The notes beneath the pieces were generated by a model. That model was not told the origin of the DNA and did not search any database. It worked only from the letters and a program-made list of their open reading frames with translations. Of a stretch of DNA of 63,039 nt, positions 42,701 to 54,500 are shown piece by piece (the stretch's first letter is position 1; every line of letters begins with the position of its first letter). The stretch covers positions 1-63,039 of the forward strand of contig BDIU01000403.1 in assembly GCA_002118135.1 (NCBI GenBank), read 5' to 3'. This stretch comes from Trebouxia sp. TZW2008. Lineage: Eukaryota > Chlorophyta > Trebouxiophyceae > Trebouxiales > Trebouxiaceae. Made by a program: the position numbers and the translations under genes.

Positions 42701-45526
42701 CCAGGTCTGCTGCTGCTGATGCTGGTGACTCAGCATGACTGTTAGCAGGCTGTTGGCTGTGTCGTCTGGCAACAATGTGCTGTGCCAGCTGAGGGGGGTT
42801 ACTGGGAAGGTCGCTGAGGCGGGCAGGGGATTGGGAGGCTGACTCAGGCGATGTACCTTGCTGATCTGCCTTCTGGTGCCAGAAGTCAAACAGGCGCTGA
42901 CCCTTAGGGGTAGCCACAGGGGTGGTGGGTCTAACCCCCTCATGCTGTGCCTTCATGGATGGGCTGTGCATCAGGGACAGTGAGAGAGGGTTGAGATGAA
43001 GGGCTGAAGGCCGTCTCATCCTGGCCAGGCTAGGGCTGCTGTGGGCAAGCCCTTCCAGCCCTAGGGCTGAAGGCCGTCTGGCCCTCGAGACGGCCTTAGT
43101 CAGGGCAGGGCTGGTCTGGGGATGGCCCTCGGGCTGCTGTTTCCTTATGTGGGGAGGGGCAGCTAGAATAGGCACCCCTGACTCTGCTTCTGCCTGCTGT
43201 GAAGAAGAATGGTCCTGGGCGTGAGTATGTTCCCAATCAACCCACTTGGGAACTGTTGATTCTTCATCACCGGAGTCGGAAGCAGCGCTGAAGCTACTGA
43301 CACTAGTGCCTAATCGGGATCTTGGACTAGCACTGCCATCTCCAAAGGATGAAGGCCGACGTCCGAGGGAACGTGTGACCCACTCAGGCAGGTAGCTAGC
43401 ATCCCTAGGCAGTGCTCTTCTTTTCCCCGGGGACATAGGCGCTGATGCTTCTGGGGTGCTCCAGAAGCTGCCCCCACTGGGCTCAATGGGGGCGATGATG
43501 CTAGGGTTTCTGTCCAGGGTCATGGACCCGTACCTCTCCCGCAAGCTGAGCTCCCTGGGCAGGTGTCTGTCAAAATCCTCACCCAGTGATGAGTTGCTGG
43601 ACTTGCGTGACATTGACCGCGACATAGAGCGTGACATCATGGACCCCAGCTGTTTGAACACGCTGCGCGCTGGCATGACTGCAGCCTGAACAGCATCATC
43701 TGAAGCACGCGGCATCTGCCCATCATCTGCTGTTTCATCTCCCCCAATGGCAATGTAGCTAGACTGCCTAGGAAGGGACAAAGCGCCTCGCAGAACGTCC
43801 CCAAGCTTCTGAGTGATGCTGGCGTCACGTGGCAGTGTCATTCTGACTCTATCAGTGGCTGACTGAGCAGGTGAGTCATGCTGAAGTGCATCGCCTTCTG
43901 GGGAGCTGTCAGCGTCTATGGGAACATAACTGCCCTGCCTGGGAGGCGAAAAGACAGATTGCAGCATTGAGCCTAGCCTGGCACTCAGGCTGAGGGTCTT
44001 CAAGGGGCCAGGCTGCTGACCCCCTTCATCTGAACCCCTACCCCCCGAGCTTGCTGAGCTGTGCCTACGCTGTGTGAGGTATACTTGGCCTGGATCAAGC
44101 ATGTCATCCGCCAACTCATCTGGATCATCCTGGATCCGGTCAGGGACTGGTATACTTTCTAGCCACTTTGGCACATTGTCTGCGCCTGTGAGCTGTGCTG
44201 TAGAATGGGTTGGGCCTTCCTCTTGCATCCTGTGAGCAGCTCGTTGCAGTCTGGGGCTTTGCGCTGCATCAGCAGCATCTTGGAGAGCTGCTTGAGCGGC
44301 TGCTTGAGCAACCACTGAGGCTGTGCCCAGCTGCGCTGCCTTGCGCCCTCTTGGTGACAAAATGCCTCTCTCAGAGCTCTGCAATGAGTCATGGGTTGAG
44401 TCAAACATGCTTGCTCAAACCGCATGCTGTGCAAGACATAGGTAATGAATGAGAGGTTGCAACTATACTGACAAGATTTTGCAGACTGCAAATGATTGTG
44501 TTGATGTGTACTCTCACCTGTCCTGGCTGCCGCTGGGCCAGATGGGAGCCAGGGAACATGCAAACATCAGACAGCTGAGAAGGGAGTGCTGTGAAAATGC
44601 ATGAGTGCATTGACAGTGTAGCTGCACAGTATCAAGCAGAAATGCCAAACATGAACAGAAAAGTTGTGCACCTGTGACTGCAGCCTGGCTCTAGGAGGGT
44701 CACAAACATTGTGCAAGCCAGCACAGTGCCGGTCTGGGCACCGTCTGAAGCTGCAAACAGTCACATAGTACACTGACGATGAGCATGTTGGCACAATCTT
44801 GTGTACCTGTGACTGCAGCCTGGCTAGAGGGGAACCAGGGAACATGCGGGTCAGTACAGTTCCAGTCTGGGCAGCTCTTTGGGCCTTGAATTGGCCCAGA
44901 GCCTGCTTGAAGACCCCTGCCATCTTGTTGCCCTTCTGCTCAGCTTTGAAATAGCTGTCTGGCCAATCATGCAGCAACCCACCAAACCTGCAGGATCGAA
45001 TGTTTGATTGATATTTGAGCTGTTGATGTCAAGTATCCTGCCGTGAAAATCAGATGTGAGCATGAGTTGCATGTCTTGTGCTCAAGTAGCTGTCCAACCA
45101 GTCATGCAGCAGCCCACCAAACCTGTGGGGATCAGAGCCTTTGCCTCTGCTGTGACTTGCATTTTCCTTATGGTGGTATGCAACATTCAGTGCTAAATGA
45201 CAGGGTGAACCGTGTGTGTATTGCCGCAAATTTGGGCAGGTCGGCTAAGCAGCAGTTTTGCAGGCCTTGCATGGATCACTGTATGACCTTGAGCTGTTGC
45301 TCAGGAACTGACATATTTGATGTTGCAGATGGAGGCAAGCTGAAGAAGGCTGCTCTTACCTTGATAAGATCACAGTGGACAGGATTTTGGGGTCAGGGGC
45401 AGAGCCAACCGTATCGTGCCCTTCCTTGTGAAGTGCTTCACTCAACACTTGCTCTAACATCTGCTGATCCAGGTGCTCCTTGATGCGTCTGATGTGAATG
45501 CCTTCAATGCCACGCCTCAGCCTCTC
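39741..45526 (-). other. Cytoplasmic tail of the polycystin: coiled coils and disordered Ser/Gln/Ala-rich regions
   Basis: The 45360-45526 exon (ERLRRGIEGIHIRRIKEHLD) and 44807-44997 are charged and helical. The 2,359-bp exon 42020-44378 encodes about 785 residues of disordered sequence with repeated R(R/K)xS and LPRDASY-like motifs (for example RQSSYIAIG, RQGSYVPID, RRPSALGLEGLA), which look like basophilic kinase sites, and several near-identical Gln/Ala-rich 'QLPTAAVP' units. It ends with a coiled coil (ELEATSRLVHKQSLQQAELL). The last exon (39741-40651) is again disordered. The tail is at least 1,300 residues, far longer than in animal polycystin-2. Confidence 0.7.
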
Positions 45527-48500
45527 CTGCAGCACCATCACATCATGACACTTGCCTGTTTGCTGAGATCCACATCACTGTGTGACATATAAATGCTCCT
45601 TGATGTGTCAGATGTGAATGCCTTTCAGTGCTTGATCCTTTCCTGCAGTCACACTCGCATGTTTACTCAGATATGCTGAGCTGTGTAGCATTTTCATTCA
45701 TGCACCTCATGAATAAGTGGTGCTAGACAGGCTCAGCAGGCCCAGGTAGGCATGTACTGGAGCAACCAACTGTCTCTAACTGGTCAGGTCCTGTGCTGAC
45801 CTGAACCAGGTTGCAGGCTCCATGATGGTTCCAGCTACTGACACCCAACCTTGTGGTCCAACAGTACTGTGATGATTTGCACACTATGTCATGCAGAAGC
45901 CACGGCGTAGCTGTCATATGTTTTGGTCAGAAAATCAGCGTAAGTCAGGCTCAAAGGCATGAGTACATGACAGAACACAGCCTCATTCATTTTGAGATTG
46001 ACAGAGCAGTTTTCACATGCAGTCCTGTCATGTCATCATCTACCGTTGTGGCAGTACTTACATGCTTGTCTGAATGGAGCAAGCCTCACCTGTATGGTCA
46101 GTTGCTCTTGTTTGCCTCGCAGCCTGGCCCACACATTGGTCTTCATCTTCTTTGGGGCTGCATCCTGGAAAAGCCCTGCCAGGAGGGCATTGCTTGGCGC
46201 CCCTGCTACCACCTGGCTGGCCTCTGTAAATACCTTGGCCAGGTCATGATGCACCCCCACCATCTTCTTCTGCCCTTTTGCCTCCTCGTGGAATGAAGAC
46301 ACGATGATCACTCTCAGGAACCTGAGTCAGAAGAGAGTCTGTCATCAGCAACAGGGTTAGAGACCACAAGCCGGAAAGCGACATGTGCCAATGGTCACTG
46401 TCGCATACAGTATCCAGGGATTGATTTGGAGGGCCCCTCTGCAACATCATGCATGAGTTCAAGACATAGACTGGAGAATGGCTAGATGGGTGCTGAAATT
46501 GTCAGCATCAGCATAATGGCTTGTGTTTCCTTGTGCAGTTTTGCAATGTTGATTGAGGCAAGAGCTTACCGCCACAGGATGAGGATACTGCTGATGAGCA
46601 ACAAGACCTTCCACCAGTAGCTTACGCAGTGACTTGCCACCACAGTGCTTGAGCTACAAGCGTGTAGCACCTGTACGCTTATGATGTGGTGTAAGGGGCC
46701 AGAGGCTTACCACCAGAGGATAAGGATGCTGCTGATGGGTGGCAGGAAGTACCAGGCAAAGGCCTGGCAGTGCATGAGCCAGTTCATGATCATGGCTGAG
46801 GTGATGCTGACCGCCAGGTCCTGGTTGTAGTTGGCTACCTGCTGCGTGAACATCACCTCAAAGTACCCTGCAAGCATGAAACCCCCACTTGTGCATCATC
46901 AGAGGCAAAGTTGGGTTGCAACTTGCCAAGAGTTGCATACAACCAAGACAATGGATTTTTGTGTGAAACCATTCTGACTTCTTTTGCCAGAGGAGGTGTT
47001 TGCAGTCTGGCAGATGTTCAGCCTGCATTCATTCATGCACCACATGTATGCTGGTAAGCAAAGCAGCTGCCTGCAAAGAAGGCTACATAACACAGCTTGC
47101 TGCACAATGCAATAACAATAATTGGTTTGAGCATGTGGGCCACAATTGTCACCCTGCTTTCACAACCCTCGTGATTATACAGTCAACTTATCAGGCCTAC
47201 ACACAAAGCAAACATAGGCAAAAGATGCCATTGGGCAAAGCTGCAGACCTGAAATGGATTTTGGCAAGCTTTGCATGGTGTACTCAAAGTCTCCAAACAG
47301 GATGTGACCCATGAACGCAATCATGAGCGCCACAACCAAAACTGTGTAGCCCACATCCAGAATCCATGGCAGCACCTGCAATGGCATCAACAGACGGGGT
47401 CACAGATTGTAACAAAAGGCAGACAATGCCGATCTCAGGTGCAACAGCCTAAGGGTAAGCTGAAAGAGTGCTGACTCTCTAGTCTAGCTGAGGGTGCAGA
47501 TTAATTTGGCAAATTCTTGGCTGCAGTCAGGGGCACGCATTGAGTGCAGTCAACTGCGCTGAGTGTGCTGCATAAAGCATACTTGAACTTGTCATCCATC
47601 TGATGCTAAAGCTTGCCAAACTTCCCGCACTTGAAACAATAGGGCAGGAAGCTTCACTATGGTGCAGAAGACTGCTGAACCCTGACACAGCAATGCACAG
47701 GGTGCAGCAATCAGCTGCTGTGAGCCCACCTTGATAGCAGTTGTGGTCAAGATGGACAGCCGCTTCTGAGCTGACAAGACCCGTATGAGCCGGATGATGA
47801 GCAGCTGCATGGTGATGCCTTGCAGTGTGGTGTACAGCGTCATGTCATTAGCCAGCTTGTTGACTGTGCTGTACATTGCTGCCATGCTGGTCAGGCCTGA
47901 CTCATCTGTTGTGAGGGTCCATCTGCCTGCACTGCCTGGCACTTGAGCGTAGCTACCATTCACTGCACGACAAACAACCCTGGTTTATGATGTAGGCAAA
48001 CACAAGTGTATAGCGTTGGCCAGCTTATTGACTGTGCTGTATGGCTGCCATGCTGATTGAACCTGGCTTGTCTCTTGTGAGGGTCCATCTTCTTAAGGGC
48101 CCTGTCACTTGAGCATAGTTGTCAATGACATCTGAGACTGCACAGGAGGAAATAGCTCTAAACCAAAGCAATTGCTTGCAGCTGTGCAACAGATGCGCGT
48201 GTCACCTCGATGGCTTGCTCACAGTACGCCAAATCTACTTGGCGCTGACACAAGCAGGGTATAGACACTGCAGTATTCACTGCAAAGGCTAAGTACCATG
48301 GCAATCATTCTGAATCTTAAGCAAAAGGGCGGCCGACTCACCATTCCATACAGCAGGGTCCACCTTCTTTGGCAGCAGCACGTGCGCCTGAGCGCCGCCA
48401 AGGCTGTCATATACCTCGTACGTGTTCTGGGGCCGGAAGGCTACCATGGTCACAACATACACTGTGTATGTAAGGACGCACACCACCATGGCAACCAGCA

Positions 48501-51500
48501 AGCTGAGGTCATATAGCACCCAAGTCTCACCCAGCCCTTCCTGCAGGCACGCAGTAAGCACTGAGTATGATTGAGCACAGGTATTGGTGCAACTTATGGA
48601 GCGTCCTCCAGATGCAGGGCCCTTGTGATTTTCACAGACCTATGGTAGCACAGACAGCACAGGCACAAGACATTCTTGCATACAGAGAACGCGTTTCTCA
48701 ACTGTCGTCCAGTCCTTTCTGCAGGCAGACAGTAGGGAGCACGTCGCAATGCAGCCGCTGATTGTCTAGCTGCTATAGCACAAGGTTGTGGCACAGATGC
48801 ATGGCACATATATGGCACAGATGTGTGGCATGAAGGTATGGCACACAGGTGCACGGCACATGTGCATGGCTTAGCTGTATGGCAGAGTTGTATGGCACAG
48901 ATGATTTGCACACAGTCGCATAGCATGTAGATGCATGGCACAGATGTATGGTGCAGATACATGGCACAATTGTGTGGCCACAGCGTATGCCCCAGATATA
49001 TGGCACAGGCAGATGACACAGGCATCGTCAGCGCAACAACCTAATCAATAAAAGAAACAATACCTGCACCATTTTCCACACTGACAATGCCTCTGCTGCC
49101 CTGACCCAGAATACCTCATAAGCGCCCCTTCAAGATGATGTCAGCATCATCAGCAGCACAATTGTCATGCTCAGCGATACACCTGGTCAACTTCAGGCAC
49201 TTAGCAATAAAGAAAGTCAGCTGGTGGCCACACCTGCAACATTTCCCACGCTGACGATGCCTCCGCTGCCCTGAGCCAGATGGTATACCCTATAAGAGCT
49301 GCCTGAGCTGCCGTCAGCATCACCAGCAGGACAAATGCTGCCAGGACCTTATGGTTACTACCCACCCCATGTGAGCGCAGGCTGACAAGGGGCAAGGCCT
49401 GTATGTGCGTGACCACCTGAATTGACCCTGTAGACAGCCACTTGAAGTCCACCCGCCCATACCTACAACCCATGGAGGTCACTATAGGGCAGACTTTGTG
49501 AAGGCAGATGACCCTGCTAACGACGATGATGACAATGATGAAAACGCTATCAGTTTACTGTTGTTATTGGCACAACATTTGTTTGCTCTATATACTTCAG
49601 GGACCAAAAGCTTGGGACATACAGCAGGTCTCGCCATGGACTGAGCATGTTGAAGTAGAACCAGGGACTCGAGTCAATGCACCTTGCCCATATATCTGAA
49701 GCTCCTTGTGGAAGGTGAGCAGGCTAGCAGTGACGATGGCAGCATTGCCATGCAGAGGTTGCCTTCAGACAAGAGGCGCATGAGGCAGTTGGTATTGCTA
49801 ACCGATGTGATCAACAATACATGCCGTTCTACAGTCGCATTTGTTCAAGCAACGAGACCAATGCAGCTTACCCATATATCTGCAGCTCCTCATTGAAGGT
49901 CAGCAGCCTAGCAGCGACTCTGACAGCTTCAGCATCCAGTTCAGTTGCAAACACATTGTCAGGGCAGTGCAGCACACCCATATATCAGAGCAGCACGACA
50001 AGTTCATGCTGACCTTCAGCGGACAAGACCTTTTGAGTCAGCACAGCTCACCCATACATCTGAAGCTCCTCGTTGAAGGTCAGCAGCCTTGCAGTGACAG
50101 TGGCAGTATTGCCATCCAGATAGTTGCCGTCTGTCAGGACGTCCATGAGGCGGTTGGTGTCATCAGCCAGCAGCCTGTTGTCAAAGATGACTGGAAAGCC
50201 GGAGTCAAAGTCAAACAGCTGCCTGCGGAAGAAGCCGTAGGGGGTGCCTGTGTAGGGCGCCACCTCCCTAGCAGCAGAACTGACATTGTAGAAGTCCTCT
50301 GCAGCCAAACAGGTCTTGTGACATACTGTGCACTATGCGTCACGATTGTGATACAAGCGCCCATGGATAGAATCTGTACTGCGCATGAACCTAGTGACTC
50401 ACAAGAAGGCTGTGGAACCCAGGCTGTTGATATGTCACCTTGCTGCAGCATGCGCCACTGATGCTGGCAAGTCAAGGCTTATCTGAAAGTTGTTTGCGTG
50501 GCAGTAAAGTACATGGCGTGCAGCTGAGGCAGTCAACTGTGCACACGCACTAGTGTGCAAACAAACGAGACAAGCAACTGTTAAATCAGAGAGACAAGCC
50601 AAGGTTCAAGTCCACGTCGGTCACACCTTCATATTGACAGAATCGTAGCTATGCTGTCAAGTTAGTCCACCCTGGATAAGCAACTCACCCACAACCAGGC
50701 TGGAGTCATAGGTATCTGATGTTGACAGGAACATTGCATCCACGCCATATGGCCGCAAGCCTCCAGTTGTGGTAGGCAGGGTCACAACGGCACCAGTAGC
50801 GTCATCGTACAGGGTGTGATTGTACGTGCAGCTGGTTTTGAACTTGCCAAACTTGCTGCCACATGATTTGGTGGTGGTGCTACGAGTTGTATGAAGCAGG
50901 AGACCACCCACGACCTGATTGCTGGCAAAACCTACATCAGCAAGTACTTGACATCAACGCTGCGTCTGGTTTGGCTGCGCATTCTGTCTGCATCCAGGCT
51001 TACTTCACTTTTCTGCTGCATCAGGGCTTGCTTCGTTGGCTGCAGCTGTACTTAGCTCAATGGGATTACACGCTTGACAATGGCACCCATGCTGCAAGCT
51101 TCACATCATTCCTCAGCTTCTTGCATGTGAGCATATCTGATTGTGCTCAGCACTTGAGTAGAATAGTGCCGTTGTTCATGCGTTGAATCTACAGAGCTGC
51201 AGATCGTCATCAGCACAGCTTTAAGTCATTACAGTGTAGAATACAGCTTCATTGCACAAACAGAAGCTTTCCTGTGATGGCAAGTGCCACCAATGCGTCT
51301 GTACCTTAGCACGTGCACACTAAACAAAGTAAGGCATCAGGGTCAGGATGTATGTCACTCACCTACAGACCGAGACAGGCTCTGCAGTGTCCATGCTGGT
51401 GCTGCAACCTCAGTGAGGTTTGCAGCAGCAGAGGCTTGAGACACTGGTGGCGCCATGGCAGCTGGCGAGTAGTTGAGCGCCAGCTGCAAACATCAGCAAA

Positions 51501-54500
51501 CTGTTGAGGTGGATACGCGGTGGAAAGCGATTGCGTCAGTGTGATTCAAGGCAAAGTGTTCAAGAGAGCAGACACGCTACAGATATATGTTGTCAGAAGA
51601 AACAAAGCTGTGTGAGCCAAGACCAAATGCAAACTCAAGCAGACCTATGCAAGCCAACAAACTGTCATGACAGGCAAATATGGACAGTATAGCTTAAAGC
51701 ACACAGCAATCACAAGCAGCAGCAGAAGATGCTTTGTCATGATGTGGGACAAAAACAATGCGTGCATGACAGCCGCTCACCGTCACACCGTCAGTGCCGC
51801 TGCAAGGCGTGGACTGCAGCTTCCTTCTGGCTCCAACTCCCTCCTCAGTGATGTTGTCATGGCTGATGACAAACTGGAATCTGGAGCTGCCTGAGTCATC
51901 CCTTCCACACCCTGCGGCTGTTGTTAGTGCCTTTGATGAGCTGGTGCTGCTGCTCTCATCTGTCTGAACGGCAGTTGAGCCCGTTGCTTGTGAAAAGATG
52001 AGCTGATACTGCTTGGAGATTGTTTGCAGCAAACTCTGTACGGACTGCAAGCACAAAGGGGCAAAAAGGTTGGTACAGTCTGTGAGCTCATTGCTTTAGG
52101 GCGGACTTCAACAGCAAGATATTTTCAACGTGCTACTGACTTGTACATGAAGCCCTGCCTGCCTCTTTCACATTGGTTTGCCTGTTTAGCTTTGTCATGC
52201 TAGCAAGGCATCTGACTCTTCTCATTTCATGTCAATTCAGTCTAAACATGCTAGACAGACTCAGCAGGCCCAGCTAGATGTGTACTGAAGCTCTCAAGTT
52301 CCGACCAGTTTGGCAACGCCTTTTGTGTAATTGCAATCTGTGCAGAGCGCAACAGAATCTGGTTGCAGCGCAAAAGAGCATGCATTAGTCCCAGCCCTCT
52401 GTCAACAATGTTCACGGTACAAATGCAGTCATTCTCCCCGTCATAAGTCAGGCGCCTCAACTGCCACAACTCAACACAGGCATCACAGCGACGACAAGAC
52501 ATTTCTGCAAACAGCAAAGACTGCAGATGTCACAGGGCCTCGAGGGTTTTGCGCACGATTGAGACAGGTGTACCGCCAGCATGAGTCTTGCAGATGCAAT
52601 TGATTACTGGCATCATAGGCAGGCAGAGATTGTGCATGGTCAAAGGCACCTGTCCCAGCATAGGACAAGAGGTATGTCATCATTCAGTTTGTCACCAAGC
52701 CAATGGGAGATGGGCATCACAGGCAGGCAAAGTTTGTGCACAGTCAAACGCAACCTACCCCAGCATAGGACAAAAAGTCATCAATCAGCTCAACATAGTC
52801 TTCATCAATTGTGGAGTAAGGCACCACCCACAGAGGATCTTCCTTCAGAGACATAGCCTGCTTCTCCATCTCATACAGCTCTGCCTGAATGCAGGTCAGA
52901 TTGGCCAACAGCCCTGCAAGCAAATGGCTCAGCTTGCTGACTGTGGTCAAATCTGTACACAATGAGACCACATTGGAATAAGGCATCACCCACAGGGAAG
53001 CTTCCTTCAGAGACATGGCCTGCTCTTCCATCTCATCTCGGCCTGAATGCAGGTCAAGTTGGCCAGCAGCTCTGCAAGACATATGCACTCACTCTGTAAA
53101 TGCATATTCAAATGCCCAGAATGCAATTCCACCAGCTGTCATCTTGAGACTAATCTGCTATGCTTCTCCCTCTTATACAGCTCTGCCTGAATGCAAGTCA
53201 GGATGACCAGCAAGTGAACAACGATTGACAAGGCTGTTGCAGCACAACCTGAAGCAGAGTGGCAGTGCAGCACTCATTGTCCTCAGTGCTTCATATCAAT
53301 ACAGGATGTATGCATGCATGCAGAGGCAGTCAATCCTGGCAACACAACAGTGCTGCTTGTCTACTGTGAGCCCAGAAATGCACCTGACAGTGTAACAGTG
53401 TTGTTATTTACATCTTCTGTTGTTCTGTTGGAGCTGACAAGGACCGCGCCTCCACTGCTGCTGTCTAGGGCAGTCACATTGGCTGCAGCTGCTGTGCTCA
53501 AAGCACCTGCCATCGCGCTTGAGTCGACAGCCAAGCCTGCAGTCAAAAACTTCGCAATCAGAGCCACAATCTGCTGTTGACTGCAGCCAGATGCTCTGTC
53601 AAAACTTTCGTCCTGTCTGCATTGGAGGGTCAAACACATACTGATCGCTGTTGCAGACTCACCTGTGTGAATGCAAAAAGCAGCCCTGCTCTGCACCAGG
53701 CAACAGAAATCACCTCACTTTCACATTTCTGGACAAATGCTCAGGTGTAGGTGGGCCCCGTTCTTGTCTTGCCACATGAGCTTGTTCTGAGCGTTGCAAT
53801 GAGGACATGTCATGTTTGATCGTTGGATATACAGTGTTCACAATACTCACGTGAGCTAGATGACAGCAGACGGCGCCTCCCAGAGCTGCTTGCATTGGCG
53901 ACCACGTCTGAGATGCTGCCCGACACCCCCAGGTCAGCAGTCACGCTCATGTTGAGCAGCGCAGTGTTGTCACTGGCGTTCTGTGTGAGGCTGTAGCTGA
54001 CCACTGACAGAGACTGCACTGTGACAGGCGCCCAGTCTAGGTGCTGGGCAGCCGCTGCTGCTGTCAAATTGGGTGCACTAGGGAAATCTGCAGGACAGAT
54101 ACTGCTTCAAAACAATTGTCATACACAAATTCCTTAAATCCAGCTGGTTGTATCAGTTGCGAGCTGATTCAGTCCTTCAAGCAATTCAGCATCAATATGT
54201 GCGTGCACAAATCATTCCTCAGACAATTACACAGCTGAATGAATGCAGGCACAGACACACAGTGAATGGATAGACATGTAGGCAGACACACAGATAGATA
54301 GACAGACAGACACACGGGCAATGTGATCAATGCTGATTCAAAACAGCAGGCATGCTTGAAAGCACAGTTGCCATTGACACCACGCGTACAGAGGTTGCAC
54401 TGTGATGCACTGCACAAGGAATATGACGCTCAGAGCTTACCTGCAATGAGACCGGCTGCTAAGGCACTGGCTAAACTGAGCGTAGCATTGCTGCCTGTTG

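Larger units (their letters stand above)
46090..49462 (-). other. Polycystin channel transmembrane region
   Basis: Hydrophobic segments in order: HKVLAAFVLLVMLTAAQAAL, LYDLSLLVAMVVCVLTYTVY, LYTTLQGITMQLLIIRLIRV (S4-like, with Arg), LDVGYTVLVVALMIAFMGHI (S5-like), the pore-region exon with FGDFEYTMQSLPKSI and FEVMFTQQVANYNQDLAV, and FLPPISSILILWWFLRVIIV (S6-like). The order and spacing match the PKD channel domain (PF08016). Ion selectivity cannot be judged by eye. Confidence 0.75.

Noticed and set aside
41922..44408. An 828-residue open frame taken as a separate gene starting at 44406
   Set aside because: A strong acceptor (CATTGCAG|AGCTCTGAG) lies inside it at 44378. The phase matches upstream polycystin tail exons at its 5' side and the 41625-41693 exon at its 3' side, so it is an internal exon.
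48594..49025. His/Cys-rich 143-codon frame on the minus strand
   Set aside because: It is the translation of the ATGGCACAG minisatellite, in an intron.
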